Positions 16,127 through 25,717 of a DNA stretch of 64,000 bases are shown piece by piece. Under the pieces are notes generated by a model, which ran no database searches, was not told the origin of the DNA, and saw nothing but the letters and a program-made list of their open reading frames with translations. The position numbers and the translations under genes are program-made. This DNA is from Evansella alkalicola (GTDB lineage: Bacteria; Bacillota; Bacilli; Bacillales; Salisediminibacteriaceae): NCBI RefSeq assembly GCF_019042735.1, contig NZ_JAHQCR010000057.1, forward strand, positions 15,595-79,594, in the 5' to 3' direction. Each line of letters starts with the position of its first letter. The first letter of the stretch is position 1.

Positions 16127-18787
16127 CTATTTTCGTAGCTTTCTCTGTAATTCATCTAATACTTGTATCGCTTGTATTGGTGTTATATGGAGCAGGTTTA
16201 ATTTCTGTATCTCATCTACGATCGTCTTTTCTTTTGATGACAGCTTCTTTTTACTGCTTTCTTCTTCATTTTCCTTGTCTATCGTTCCAAACAAGGTTAG
16301 CTGCTCCATGTCATGCGCCTGTTGCGTAGAAGTGTCGATCACTGTTTCTTCAACAGCAGCAGATACTTCCTCAAATGCCTGGTGAGACTCGTCCACTTCT
16401 TTCACGATACTATGCTTATCTCCATTTTCAAAGTCATGTAGAATTGTTTTCGCACGGGATATAAGCTTTGGCGGCAGTTCAGCCAACTCCGCTACATAAA
16501 TTCCATAACTTCGATCTGCCGCTCCATCAATCACTTTATGAAGGAATACGACCTTTCCATCTTCTTCTATAGCTGATACATGAACATTTTTCAGCCTTGG
16601 GAGATCATTTGCTAAGCTAGTCAATTCGTGATAGTGAGTTGAAAATAAAGTTTTTGCCCCAATTTCATGGTGAATGTATTCAATAATAGCCTGTGCTAAA
16701 GCCATTCCATCATAGGTTGATGTACCACGACCAATTTCGTCTAATAGAATCAGACTGTTTTTGGTAGCTCTAGACACGGCATGCTTTGTCTCTAGCATTT
16801 CCACCATAAAAGTACTCTGACCTTGTGCTAAATCATCGGCAGCACCAATTCTCGTAAATATTTGGTCAAAGACAGGCAACGTTGCAGCGCTTGCTGGAAC
16901 AAAGGATCCTACTTGTGCCATGATAGAAATAAGGGCAAGCTGACGCATATACGTGCTTTTACCTGCCATGTTTGGACCAGTTATCAACAGCATCTCCTGT
17001 TCATGATCAAGATGAATATCATTAGAGACATAGTCCCCTTCATCAATCATTTTTTCCACTACAGGATGTCTACCGTCTGTTATTTTCACTTCTCCGTTAT
17101 AGACCACTTTAGGTTTTACATAATGATTTTTCTCCGCAACTTCTGCAAAGCTTTGCAATACATCTAAGGTACTTATAACAGAAGCTAGCTTTTGCAATGG
17201 ACGAATATAGGCCTTCACCTTTTCCCTTATCTCCATGAACAATTCATATTCTAGCTTCACGCTTTTTTCTTCCGCTTCAAGGATTAACGTTTCCTTCTCC
17301 TTGAGCTCCTCAGTAATGTAACGCTCTGCGTTGGATAGTGTCTGCTTTCGTTCATATCGCCCTTCTGGTAGATGGGGAATATTCGCCTTCGTCACCTCAA
17401 TATAGTAACCAAAGACTTTATTAAAGCCTATCTTTAAGGACTTGATTCCTGTTTCTGCCCGCTCTTGTTGTTCTAACCCTGCAATCCAAGTTTTCCCATT
17501 ACGCATAGCATCTCGGTACTTATCTAATTCTTGATTGTACCCGTCCTTAATAATATTACCTTCCGTAATAGACAAAGGTGGTTCTTCCTGAAGGCTTGTC
17601 TCTAATAGCTCCCGAAGACCTTCACAGTTCTCCCCCTGTCCAATAAGCTCATCTGCATAGCCATTCCCTAATTTAGCAGCAGTTTCAAAGATTTGAGGCA
17701 CTTGCTGCAAGGAGCGCTTTAGCTGGATCATATCTCTTCCGTTCACATTTCCAAACGCCACTTTTCCAGAAAGGCGCTCTAAGTCATAAACACCATTTAA
17801 CTGCTCCCTTAATGATTCCCTTTCAAAAAAACGGTCCAATAATGTTTCAACGAGGCTTAATCTTTTTTCAATAAGATCCTTGGAAACAAGTGGTCTTTCA
17901 ATCCATTGCTTTAAATGTCTCCCACCCATTGCAGTTTCCGTTTCATCAAGAACCCACAGGAGAGAACCTTGCTTTTTCTTCTCTCGTAGTGTTTCAACTA
18001 ATTCCAAGTTCCGTTTCGAATGCACATCTACTCCCATATATTCATTTGCCATATAGTAGATTGCTGGTTGCAAGTGATCGAGTGATCGTTTCGTTGTTTT
18101 TTTCAAGTAATTCAAGAGTCTAGCACAAGTTTTAACCAAAGCTTCCTCTTCAATTTTATGGAATAAAGTGTTATCCACTGCTTGTCCATCTTCAAACGAT
18201 AAGGTGACACCAAGGTTTTTCTGAAGGTGCTGTTGCATGTCCTCAGAAAACGTAGATGGAATAACTAATTCCTTAGGTTTATATACTGCTACCTCATGAT
18301 AGAGGCCTTCAAGTCCATCGATTGCAGTTACTTTAAATTCACCAGTCGTCATATCCACTGCAGCAATGCCAAAGCGGTCTTCTGCCAACGGAGTAATGGA
18401 AACGAGATAGTTATTATCCTTCTCCTCTATAATGTTTCCTTCCATCACCGTTCCTGGAGTAATCACCTGTACGACTTCTCGCTTAACAACCCCCTTCGCT
18501 TGCTGAGGATCTTCTGTTTGCTCACAAATGGCTACCTTATATCCTTTTTTGATAAGCTGTACTATATACTGTTCCGCTGAATGGTAAGGAACTCCGCACA
18601 TTGGGATACGGTCCTCTTCTGCTCCCTTCCCACGGCTCGTTAATGTAATCTCTAATTCCTTCGCTGCTTTAATCGCATCTTCTAAAAAGAGCTCATAAAA
18701 GTCTCCTAGACGAAAAAATAAAAAGGCATCTTCATACTGTGCCTTAATTCGTAAATATTGCTCCATCATTGGCGTCTGTTTTGACAT
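16127..18787 (-). CDS. mutS: MutS, DNA mismatch recognition ATPase
   Basis: MutS recognises mispaired bases and recruits MutL. The 886-residue protein contains the mismatch-reading FFRLGDFYE motif (Phe-x-Glu), the lever and clamp domains, Walker A GPNMAGKST and Walker B LILLDEIGRGTSTYDG. The C-terminus has the usual short dimerisation tail. I place the start at 18787, six bases after GGGGGAG, where relatives begin with a similar TPMMEQYL segment. A longer frame to 18889 would overlap the preceding gene and lacks similarity. Confidence 0.97.
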   Translation of the reverse strand: MSKQTPMMEQYLRIKAQYEDAFLFFRLGDFYELFLEDAIKAAKELEITLTSRGKGAEEDRIPMCGVPYHSAEQYIVQLIKKGYKVAICEQTEDPQQAKGVVKREVVQVITPGTVMEGNIIEEKDNNYLVSITPLAEDRFGIAAVDMTTGEFKVTAIDGLEGLYHEVAVYKPKELVIPSTFSEDMQQHLQKNLGVTLSFEDGQAVDNTLFHKIEEEALVKTCARLLNYLKKTTKRSLDHLQPAIYYMANEYMGVDVHSKRNLELVETLREKKKQGSLLWVLDETETAMGGRHLKQWIERPLVSKDLIEKRLSLVETLLDRFFERESLREQLNGVYDLERLSGKVAFGNVNGRDMIQLKRSLQQVPQIFETAAKLGNGYADELIGQGENCEGLRELLETSLQEEPPLSITEGNIIKDGYNQELDKYRDAMRNGKTWIAGLEQQERAETGIKSLKIGFNKVFGYYIEVTKANIPHLPEGRYERKQTLSNAERYITEELKEKETLILEAEEKSVKLEYELFMEIREKVKAYIRPLQKLASVISTLDVLQSFAEVAEKNHYVKPKVVYNGEVKITDGRHPVVEKMIDEGDYVSNDIHLDHEQEMLLITGPNMAGKSTYMRQLALISIMAQVGSFVPASAATLPVFDQIFTRIGAADDLAQGQSTFMVEMLETKHAVSRATKNSLILLDEIGRGTSTYDGMALAQAIIEYIHHEIGAKTLFSTHYHELTSLANDLPRLKNVHVSAIEEDGKVVFLHKVIDGAADRSYGIYVAELAELPPKLISRAKTILHDFENGDKHSIVKEVDESHQAFEEVSAAVEETVIDTSTQQAHDMEQLTLFGTIDKENEEESSKKKLSSKEKTIVDEIQKLNLLHITPIQAIQVLDELQRKLRK

Positions 18788-18849
18788 GGTTCTCCCCCAA
18801 CTATCTATCATAATTATAGAATTAATTATAACATAGGTTCCCCAGTCTG

Positions 18850-19926
18850 CTAATCTATTCTCTCTCTCATTTTTAGCCAATTTAACCACTCATTTATTAG
18901 TTTTTGTTCTGTAGATGAGAGCAATGGATATAGTTGTTGGAAAAATTGGGTCACTGCTATTTTTAAGGTTGCTATGTCACCGTGGTAATAAGCACGAAGG
19001 ACTGATTCAGTAAACTTATAATGAGGTAAATTTGGGTGTAAAAAAATAAATTCAATCCATTGAAAGAAAACCTTATTATCATCATCAATCAGCTCGTACC
19101 AGGATGGCAAAGTGCGATACTCAAAACCATTGTAGGGATTAAGACGAATAGAACCAAGTCTTCCGTAAATTTTGCGCCTATCCAAACCGTTTTTCATGTA
19201 ATAAGCACTCAACGGGAGTGTGATTAGTGCATCTAATTGAGAAGCCTTGCGAAACGTCGCTTTCTGATTAGATACATGAATATGTCCACCGAGATAGAAT
19301 CGCCCAGTTGGATTAGGAGAAGAAACAATTTGGAGACTTCTTTTACCAAGATTCTCTTCCAATCTACATTTAAGGGTATGTAATTCGTCTCTAAGCTTTA
19401 TGCCCGATTCCTGTGGGGATGGGCGCAACTCGATAATCGGTTGATAAAAAGCATGACCCTTCCTAATTAAAGCCCTGTCAGACCCAATTTTACTACCTTC
19501 CCTATTCCCCATTGGAATGGCAACGAAAGACCCTCTCAAAGGATGATAGACCATTACCTCAATATCTGCCCCAAGCAGTGCCTTTAATTGCGTCTCTCCT
19601 TCCCCTCTATCTGAAAGATTGTGTTCGTTTTCCTCCGTTGATATAACACCAATCTCTTTCCCCATTCTCTGTACTTGTACCCTGTAGCTTGGAAGGTTGT
19701 TATAATAGGCAGCCATGATGGCAGTGTCCATCATTTCTTGTCCTAAATAATATTTATTAATGGATGATGCGTGACTTTGAATCGTTATGTAATTGTTTGA
19801 TAAAGGCTGTTTTACTTGAATGCTTATTGGATAAAAATCAGTTCCTTCTACGATCATTTGAAAACCGTTATCCTTCTCTTCCATTGAACGTATACCATGA
19901 AGCTCATAATTTTTTTTCGCTACCAT
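18850..19926 (-). CDS. PhiEco32-type amidoligase-like protein (COOH-NH2 ligase family)
   Basis: The 358-residue protein carries motifs of the glutamine-synthetase-fold amidoligases: an early GADIEVMV block, GSDRA, ELRPSP, LGGHIHVS and EYRTLPSWYE. These correspond to the metal- and ATP-binding residues of the phiEco32 type 2 amidoligase family, which joins carboxyl and amino groups. The substrate is unknown. It sits between cotE and mutS in the same direction. Its cotE side has a terminator at 19956-19989 and its mutS side only a 62-bp gap. The family assignment comes from motif memory rather than a search. Confidence 0.62.
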   Translation of the reverse strand: MVAKKNYELHGIRSMEEKDNGFQMIVEGTDFYPISIQVKQPLSNNYITIQSHASSINKYYLGQEMMDTAIMAAYYNNLPSYRVQVQRMGKEIGVISTEENEHNLSDRGEGETQLKALLGADIEVMVYHPLRGSFVAIPMGNREGSKIGSDRALIRKGHAFYQPIIELRPSPQESGIKLRDELHTLKCRLEENLGKRSLQIVSSPNPTGRFYLGGHIHVSNQKATFRKASQLDALITLPLSAYYMKNGLDRRKIYGRLGSIRLNPYNGFEYRTLPSWYELIDDDNKVFFQWIEFIFLHPNLPHYKFTESVLRAYYHGDIATLKIAVTQFFQQLYPLLSSTEQKLINEWLNWLKMRERID

Positions 19927-19955
19927 CCCTTTTTCCCCTTTTCGTTTCTACCCTT

Positions 19956-19989
19956 ATAAAAATAAGGAAGAAGCTTTTGGCTTCTTCCC
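19956..19989 (-). terminator. cotE terminator
   Basis: GGAAGAAGC / GCTTCTTCC with a CAAAA loop is followed on the minus strand by TTATTTTTA. It separates cotE from the amidoligase-like gene. Confidence 0.85.
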
Positions 19990-19997
19990 ATAACTAA

Positions 19998-20570
19998 CTA
20001 TTCTTCTAAATCACCCATGAGGAAGTTTGGATCTAAGTCTTCAAAGTCTTCATCCTCGACATCATAATCCCAAACTTTATCATCCCAGTCATCTGTGCAC
20101 CCATCAGGATTGACGTACACACAAACTTTAGTCTCACCGATTACTTCTACTAGGAATTCACGCTCTACTTGCACATTCACATCAGTTCCATTAGCAGCAA
20201 TAGTTGCTTCTAATGTGTTTGGCTGTTGAACAGCTCTTGCAATTACTTCTAACTGATCAGAAAGGACATTTTTATCCTGCATGGATAGTGGTACAACATC
20301 CGTGTAGGTAACTGTTTCAGTTGCAACATTCGTCTTCGTATTGTTGCTGTAGGAATACCATATATTAATATCGTATTTACCACGAACCTCAATGGCATCT
20401 CCTTTTTTTGCAGCCTGATATTTGTGATTAATAATCCAACAACCTAGAATACTTGTTGGTTTTTCTCCTGGACTAATAGCGTGACTTGCTTGAGAAAACT
20501 TTCTTCCCTTTCCACATACGGCTTTCGTTATAATCTCTCTGTAATTAAGCTCTCTGTCTGCTGGTGACAT
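19998..20570 (-). CDS. cotE: CotE, spore coat morphogenetic protein
   Basis: CotE directs assembly of the outer spore coat around the forespore. The 190-residue product shows the conserved core (REIITKAVCGKGRKFSQ, SILGCWIINHKY, VEVRGKYDINIWYSY-like block) and ends with a strongly acidic tail (DDWDDKVWDYDVEDEDFEDLD). Length agrees with the family, 180-190 residues. It has its own terminator. Expression is expected in the mother cell from sigma-E and sigma-K promoters, but I could not place a convincing one. Confidence 0.96.
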   Translation of the reverse strand: MSPADRELNYREIITKAVCGKGRKFSQASHAISPGEKPTSILGCWIINHKYQAAKKGDAIEVRGKYDINIWYSYSNNTKTNVATETVTYTDVVPLSMQDKNVLSDQLEVIARAVQQPNTLEATIAANGTDVNVQVEREFLVEVIGETKVCVYVNPDGCTDDWDDKVWDYDVEDEDFEDLDPNFLMGDLEE

Positions 20571-21044
20571 GCTTTTCCCTCCTCAAAACGATTGATTGAT
20601 GCGCAGCAAACGAAATTCCTAGAAATAACACGGTTTCACTTGCATCTTATGCAAGACAAATGACCATTGTGATAATAAAAATATGTGCGACTACTGCAAT
20701 CTATGATGTTAAGTAAGAAATTGTTCCAAAAGAACAGGGGTTTTCCCAGTTCTAAAGGGATGTTTTGCACCCTTTTAAGTACCCTTTCTCCATAGTTCAT
20801 TTATTTATATGATTGAATCGTAAAGATAATGATTATTCCAATAAAAAAATTTAAGAATAATATAATCAATCAAAGATAGTTTCAACTAAGTAGCCATGAA
20901 CAACAATTCGTGAGACTCCTGTGGAAAAGGAAGGCAGGGCAAGACCCTGCAGAGCGTAGCTCGAAGCGGCTTGCCTGCTTCTCCACGGAAAGGGAGTGAA
21001 TTGTTGTGAATTGGCATTAAAACTAACAAATTTTCCGGTAGCCA
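20571..21044. other. Intergenic region with a palindromic repeat
   Basis: The cotE upstream region is about 300 bp of AT-rich DNA without a recognisable gene, followed by the repeat at 20893-21012. Frames through the repeat have no protein similarity. Confidence 0.55.
20893..21012. repeat. REP-like palindromic element (copy A)
   Basis: Blocks GACTCCTGTGGA, GGCAGGGCAAGACCC, GCTTGCCTGCTTC and TCCACGGAAAGGGAGT form nested complementary arms. CAACAATTC at the start pairs with GAATTGTTG at the end. The same block order is found at 10352-10460 in inverse orientation, and tails of it near 47543 and 56250. Confidence 0.75.
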
Positions 21045-21076
21045 TAAAAAAAACTGCCCATTGAAATATGGACAGC
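21045..21076 (-). terminator. ymcA terminator
   Basis: CTGTCCAT / ATGGGCAG stem followed on the minus strand by eight T residues, right after the ymcA stop. Confidence 0.85.
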
Positions 21077-21085
21077 TTTAATATT

Positions 21086-21511
21086 TTAACAGCCGTGTGA
21101 ATCAAAAGGGCTCTTCGTTGTCGTTCCCTTTAACAAATCTCCACCTGTTGACTTAATAATTTCGTCTGTTACTGTGTTTGAAATTGTCGTACTAACTAGT
21201 TGCAATAAGGAATTGACATCTGTTTGTGTCTGTTTAAATTCCTTTACTAGAGGGATCTCATCTAGCTCATCTTGAAGTGCATCAATTTTATCTTCGACAG
21301 CTTTAAGCCCCTCTGTTTTTTGGTAGTGCTGCAGATTAACAGCTTCTTTTTGCAAGGACTTGATTTTTGCAATTGTCTCCTGCACTTTAAGATTTTCATT
21401 GATTTGAAGCTCTGCACGTTTAAAGAAATCTACCTCTTCTGTTTCTGCAATCATTTTTGCCAGTTCTTTTGCTTGATCAATAACTTCTTGCTTTGAATAA
21501 GTTTTCCCCAT
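21086..21511 (-). CDS. ymcA: YmcA (RicA), YlbF-family RNA-maturation and competence factor
   Basis: YmcA is a small helical protein that forms the Y-complex with YlbF and YaaT. In Bacillus this complex assists RNase Y in mRNA processing and affects sporulation, competence and biofilm formation. The 141-residue product is predicted almost wholly helical and carries the family core (AKELAKMIAETEEVDFFKRAE, SLQKEAVNLQHYQKT). Its start touches the stop of miaB, the conserved miaB-ymcA arrangement. RNase Y itself is encoded at 30254. A terminator follows the gene. Confidence 0.93.
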   Translation of the reverse strand: MGKTYSKQEVIDQAKELAKMIAETEEVDFFKRAELQINENLKVQETIAKIKSLQKEAVNLQHYQKTEGLKAVEDKIDALQDELDEIPLVKEFKQTQTDVNSLLQLVSTTISNTVTDEIIKSTGGDLLKGTTTKSPFDSHGC

Positions 21512-23058
21512 TATTTTTTCACCTCGGCAGTTTCCACAACTTGGCCATTTAATGACCAGGACTTTGCATCTGTTATTTTAACATGAACAAGCTTTCCAAT
21601 ACAGGATTTAGGTGCTTCAAAGTTAACTAGTTTGTTCGTTCGCGTCCTACCAGCTAGTACATCAGGGTTCTTTTTACTTTCCCCTTCAACGAGAACCTCC
21701 ACAACTTTTCCTTCATATGCTTTGTTTTTCTCTGCAGAAATTTCATTGACTAGGGCATTCAAACGCTGTAATCGCTCTTTCTTCACTTCCATTGGAACAT
21801 TGTCTTGCATTTTAGCGGCTGGCGTTCCTTCCCGTGGAGAATAAACATACGTATAGGCACTGTCATATTCCATTTCTCTCACTAATGACAACGTGTCCTC
21901 AAATTGCTCCTCTGTTTCATTCGGAAAGCCAACGATAATATCTGTTGTAAATGATGCATGAGGAATGGCTTTCTTAATTTTATTAGCAAGGGTTACATAC
22001 TCCTCACGGTTGTATTTTCTCGCCATCAGTTTCAATACATCACTATTTCCACTTTGAACTGGAAGGTGAATATGTTCAACGAGATTGCCACCTTTAGCTA
22101 ACACCTCGATTAAGTGATCATCAAAATCTTTAGGATGACTTGTAGTAAAACGAACACGTGGAATGTCTATCTTACGAATTTCATCCATCAAATCTCCTAG
22201 TCCATAGTCCATGCCTTCTAAATCTTTTCCATATGCATTCACGTTTTGTCCTAAAAGCGTGATCTCCTTGTAGCCATTACGAGCTAAGTGACGGACCTCT
22301 TCAATAATATCCTCTGGGAGACGGCTACGCTCTTTCCCCCTCGTATAAGGAACAATACAATACGTGCAGAATTTATCACAACCGTACATGATGTTAACCC
22401 AGCCTTGGATTTGACCTTTACGGGCACGTGGCATATTCTCCACAATATCTCCCTCTTTAGACCAAACCTCAACGACCATTTCCTTACTGAAGATGGCATT
22501 TTTTATTAAAGTCGGCAAACGGTGGATATTATGTGTTCCAAAAATCAAGTCAACATGTTGATGTTTCTGAAGTATTTTGTTAACGACTGACTCTTCCTGC
22601 GACATACAACCACATACACCAACGATTAGCTCTGGCTTTTCTTGTTTCATTGGTTTTAAATTCCCAATTTCTCCAAAAACTTTGTTTTCTGCATTCTCCC
22701 TAATAGCACATGTGTTTAGTAGAATAACATCTGCATCTTCTGTTTCCGTCGTCGATTCAAACCCCATATTGAGTAAGATCCCAGCCATGTTTTCTGAATC
22801 ATGTTCGTTCATTTGGCATCCATACGTACGGATTAAAAACTTCTTTCCTTTCCCAATCTCTCGCATATCCTCTGGTATCTCAAAATCATAGTGGATTTCC
22901 ACATCTGCTTTACCACGCTTTTTAGCCTGCTTAAGGTCTGGTGGAATATACGTTGTTTGAAAATACTGAGAGAAGTCTTTACCCTGGCCGGATTTTTTGT
23001 CCGCAGAGCTTGTACTCCCTACTGCTGTGGTTTGTTGCTTACGTTGCTCTTCATTCAT
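21511..23058 (-). CDS. miaB: MiaB, tRNA-2-methylthio-N6-dimethylallyladenosine synthase
   Basis: MiaB is a radical-SAM enzyme that adds a methylthio group to i6A37 of tRNA, following MiaA. The N-terminal domain has the three cysteines for the auxiliary cluster (TYGCQMN, NTCAIRE, GVCGCMSQ). The radical SAM motif is CDKFCTYC, and a TRAM domain is at the C-terminus. I place the start at the ATG at 23058, with GAAGGAG upstream; an in-frame start at 23085 is less well supported. The stop overlaps the start of ymcA by one base. Confidence 0.96.
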   Translation of the reverse strand: MNEEQRKQQTTAVGSTSSADKKSGQGKDFSQYFQTTYIPPDLKQAKKRGKADVEIHYDFEIPEDMREIGKGKKFLIRTYGCQMNEHDSENMAGILLNMGFESTTETEDADVILLNTCAIRENAENKVFGEIGNLKPMKQEKPELIVGVCGCMSQEESVVNKILQKHQHVDLIFGTHNIHRLPTLIKNAIFSKEMVVEVWSKEGDIVENMPRARKGQIQGWVNIMYGCDKFCTYCIVPYTRGKERSRLPEDIIEEVRHLARNGYKEITLLGQNVNAYGKDLEGMDYGLGDLMDEIRKIDIPRVRFTTSHPKDFDDHLIEVLAKGGNLVEHIHLPVQSGNSDVLKLMARKYNREEYVTLANKIKKAIPHASFTTDIIVGFPNETEEQFEDTLSLVREMEYDSAYTYVYSPREGTPAAKMQDNVPMEVKKERLQRLNALVNEISAEKNKAYEGKVVEVLVEGESKKNPDVLAGRTRTNKLVNFEAPKSCIGKLVHVKITDAKSWSLNGQVVETAEVKK

Positions 23059-23218
23059 TTTTATCAAAGCTCCTTCTACCATCAAATTTACAAATTAATT
23101 ATAACTGTTAAACATTCTACAACCTATAAGTATAAATGGTTTTATACTGATAAACAATAGGAGGTTACGATACATAATCTTTAGTTTGTAGAAGTAGTAT
23201 TAAGGGAATATGGTTCCT

Positions 23219-23262
23219 AAAAAAGAAGAAAGGTGGATACTATCATGAGTAACCCACCTTTT
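23219..23262 (-). terminator. kbl terminator
   Basis: AAAGGTGG / CCACCTTT stem with a 16-base loop, followed on the minus strand by CTTCTTTTTT. Confidence 0.75.
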
Positions 23263-23266
23263 ACTA

Positions 23267-24442
23267 TTAGATTATCCCCAGTTCTTTGCCAGCCTTTTCA
23301 AACGCTTCTAAAGCTTCTTGAAGTAACTCCTTCGTATGCTCTGCAGTGACGATAGTTCTTACCCTTGCTAACCCTTTTGCAACTGTCGGGAAAGCAATCC
23401 CTTGCGCAAAAACTCCATAGGATAAGAGTTTATCAGAAAGTTGATGTGCCTTGGCTTCATCGCCTACGATGACAGGTGTAATTGGTGTTTCACTAGTGCC
23501 TGTTTCAAAGCCTAGCTTATGAAGACCTTCTTTAAAAAACTTTGTATTTTCCCATAATCGATCAATTCGTTCTGGTTCATCCAACAAAATATCAATCGCT
23601 TCCGAACATGCAGCAGTAACTGCAGGTGGGTGTGATGTACTAAATAGGAACGGACGTCCTTTATGAATGAGATAATCACGTACAGCTTGCGTACTAGCGA
23701 CATATCCCCCTAAAACACCAATCGCTTTACTTAATGTACCAACTTGAATATGAACACGTCCATTAAGATCAAAGTGGTCTACAGAGCCTCTTCCATTACG
23801 ACCAAGAACACCGCTTGAATGGGCATCATCCACCATTATTAAAGCATCATATTTTTCTGCTAATTCTACTATTTCTGATAGTGGTGCAATATTACCGTCC
23901 ATGGAAAAAACACCATCTGTTACTACAAGACGTTTGCGGTAATCCTTAGACTCTTTTAAAGCAGTCTCTAGACTTTCCATGTCCACGTGCTTATATATTT
24001 TACGTGCCGCCTTTGTTAAACGAATGCCATCAATGATGGAGGCATGGTTCAATTCATCAGAAATGACCACATCATCCTTTGTTAAAATGGATGATAAAAT
24101 GGCTTGATTTGCCGTAAACCCAGACTGTAAAACTAAAGTTGCTTCCGTATGCTTAAATTCAGCTAGTTTTTTTTCAAACTCTTCATGCATACTAAATGTA
24201 CCTGCAATCGTACGTACTGAACCTGTACCAGCTCCATATGTTTCTACAGCTTTTAAAGCTGCCTCTTTCATTCTAGGGTGATTTGTCAACCCAAGGTAGT
24301 TATTAGATGATAACTGAATAACTTCCTTCCCATTAATAACCACTTTTGCCCCTTGATCAGATTCTAAAGGTACAAGTGAACGGAATACCCCCGCCTCCTT
24401 CATACCTTGAAGCTCTTCCTCTAAATATTCAAACCCCTTCAT
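23267..24442 (-). CDS. kbl: 2-amino-3-ketobutyrate CoA ligase (glycine C-acetyltransferase)
   Basis: Kbl cleaves 2-amino-3-ketobutyrate with CoA to glycine and acetyl-CoA, the second step of threonine degradation. The 391-residue PLP enzyme has the alpha-oxoamine synthase motifs SSNNYLGLTNHP, DDAHSSGVLGRNG and the PLP lysine in GTLSKAIGVLGGY. The ATG at 24442 is preceded by GAGGAGG. It starts 16 bp after the tdh stop, so threonine dehydrogenase and ligase are made together. Confidence 0.96.
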   Translation of the reverse strand: MKGFEYLEEELQGMKEAGVFRSLVPLESDQGAKVVINGKEVIQLSSNNYLGLTNHPRMKEAALKAVETYGAGTGSVRTIAGTFSMHEEFEKKLAEFKHTEATLVLQSGFTANQAILSSILTKDDVVISDELNHASIIDGIRLTKAARKIYKHVDMESLETALKESKDYRKRLVVTDGVFSMDGNIAPLSEIVELAEKYDALIMVDDAHSSGVLGRNGRGSVDHFDLNGRVHIQVGTLSKAIGVLGGYVASTQAVRDYLIHKGRPFLFSTSHPPAVTAACSEAIDILLDEPERIDRLWENTKFFKEGLHKLGFETGTSETPITPVIVGDEAKAHQLSDKLLSYGVFAQGIAFPTVAKGLARVRTIVTAEHTKELLQEALEAFEKAGKELGII

Positions 24443-24458
24443 ATGAAAACCTCCTCGT

Positions 24459-25499
24459 TTATGGATGTAAAACGACTTTTCCACATTTACCTTCTAGCAT
24501 TAAGTCAAAGCCTTTTTCAAATTCTTCTAGTTTAAAATGATGAGTAATCATTGGCTTCACATCCACTTGGCCTGAGCTAAGTAAACCTGATACTTGCTGC
24601 CATGTCTCAAACATTTTACGACCTGTAATTCCTTGTACAGTAATTCCTTTAAAGACAATGTCATTTGTAATGTCAATTTCTACTCGCTTCACTGGTAAAC
24701 TTAAGATGGACACACGACCACCATTTGTTACCATTTTAAAGCCTTGATCCATTGCAATAGGGTGGCCACTCATCTCACAAACAACGTCCACTCCAGTTCC
24801 ATTTGTCAGTTCACTAACTACTTTTAATGGATCTACTTCTTTAGAGTTAATAATCGTTGACGCGCCCATTTGTTTAGCCAAATCAAGACGATAGTTATTT
24901 AAGTCAAGTGCAATTACTTGAGATGCTCCACAAGCTTTCGCAACCCCGACTGCCATAATACCAATTGGACCACAACCAATTACTGCTACACTCTTACCTG
25001 CAACATCCCCTGCTAAAACCGTATGAACGGCATTACCAAAAGGCTCCTGCACACTAGCTACATCAAAAGGGAGCTCTGGGTCATTTTTCCACATGTTTTG
25101 CGCTGGTAATGCAACATATTCTGCAAAACACCCATCTCGATCTACCCCGATTATTTCTGTATTTGCACATATATGCGCTTGACCAGTTAAACATTGAGGA
25201 CAGTGTCCACAAACAATATGTGTTTCAGCAGAAACGTGATCTCCTACTTCCACATTGTAAACATTTTTCCCCTTTTCCACAACGATCCCAGCAAACTCAT
25301 GTCCGAAAACATAAGGTGGATTTACTCTACTTTGTGACCATTCATCCCACGTATAAATATGAACGTCCGTACCGCATATAGAGGTTGCTTTTACTTTTAT
25401 CAGTACTTCATTATCACCAATCGTAGGGACCGGAACTTCCTTTAATGTTGCTCCAGGACCACGTGTATCTTTCACAATGGCTTTCATTAGTTTAGTCAT
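24459..25499 (-). CDS. tdh: L-threonine 3-dehydrogenase
   Basis: Tdh oxidises threonine to 2-amino-3-ketobutyrate with NAD. The 346-residue protein is a zinc-dependent medium-chain dehydrogenase: catalytic zinc ligands Cys42 and His67-Glu68, four structural cysteines (97, 100, 103, 111), and a Rossmann motif GCGPIGIMAVG. It pairs with kbl downstream. The ribosome site GGGGGAG precedes the ATG. Confidence 0.96.
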   Translation of the reverse strand: MTKLMKAIVKDTRGPGATLKEVPVPTIGDNEVLIKVKATSICGTDVHIYTWDEWSQSRVNPPYVFGHEFAGIVVEKGKNVYNVEVGDHVSAETHIVCGHCPQCLTGQAHICANTEIIGVDRDGCFAEYVALPAQNMWKNDPELPFDVASVQEPFGNAVHTVLAGDVAGKSVAVIGCGPIGIMAVGVAKACGASQVIALDLNNYRLDLAKQMGASTIINSKEVDPLKVVSELTNGTGVDVVCEMSGHPIAMDQGFKMVTNGGRVSILSLPVKRVEIDITNDIVFKGITVQGITGRKMFETWQQVSGLLSSGQVDVKPMITHHFKLEEFEKGFDLMLEGKCGKVVLHP

Positions 25500-25678
25500 G
25501 CATTCTCCCCCTCAGATGATAGGTTTACATTGAAAAAAGATATAAATGATATCTTATATTGAATTTGTATGCCTTCTCTATTTTACCATTTGGAAATGTA
25601 CTCGTAAACAACACTGTCCACAACAAGAGGACAAACGATCCCCTACTTAAAACAAATCAAAAAATATTTTCTCCACAT

Positions 25679-25715
25679 AAAAAGCACCTCTCGAAATGAG
25701 AGGTGCTTTCCCTTT
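25679..25715 (-). terminator. korB terminator (bidirectional)
   Basis: AAAGCACCTCTC / GAGAGGTGCTTT forms a 12-bp stem with a short loop. It separates korB from the tdh promoter region. Confidence 0.88.
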
Positions 25716-25717
25716 TA

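Noticed and set aside
18788..18889. Longer MutS N-terminus
   Set aside because: It overlaps the amidoligase-like gene, lacks similarity, and the ATG at 18787 has a strong ribosome site.
20866..21105. 79-codon frame on the minus strand after ymcA
   Set aside because: It overlaps the ymcA end and terminator and is encoded by the REP-like element.
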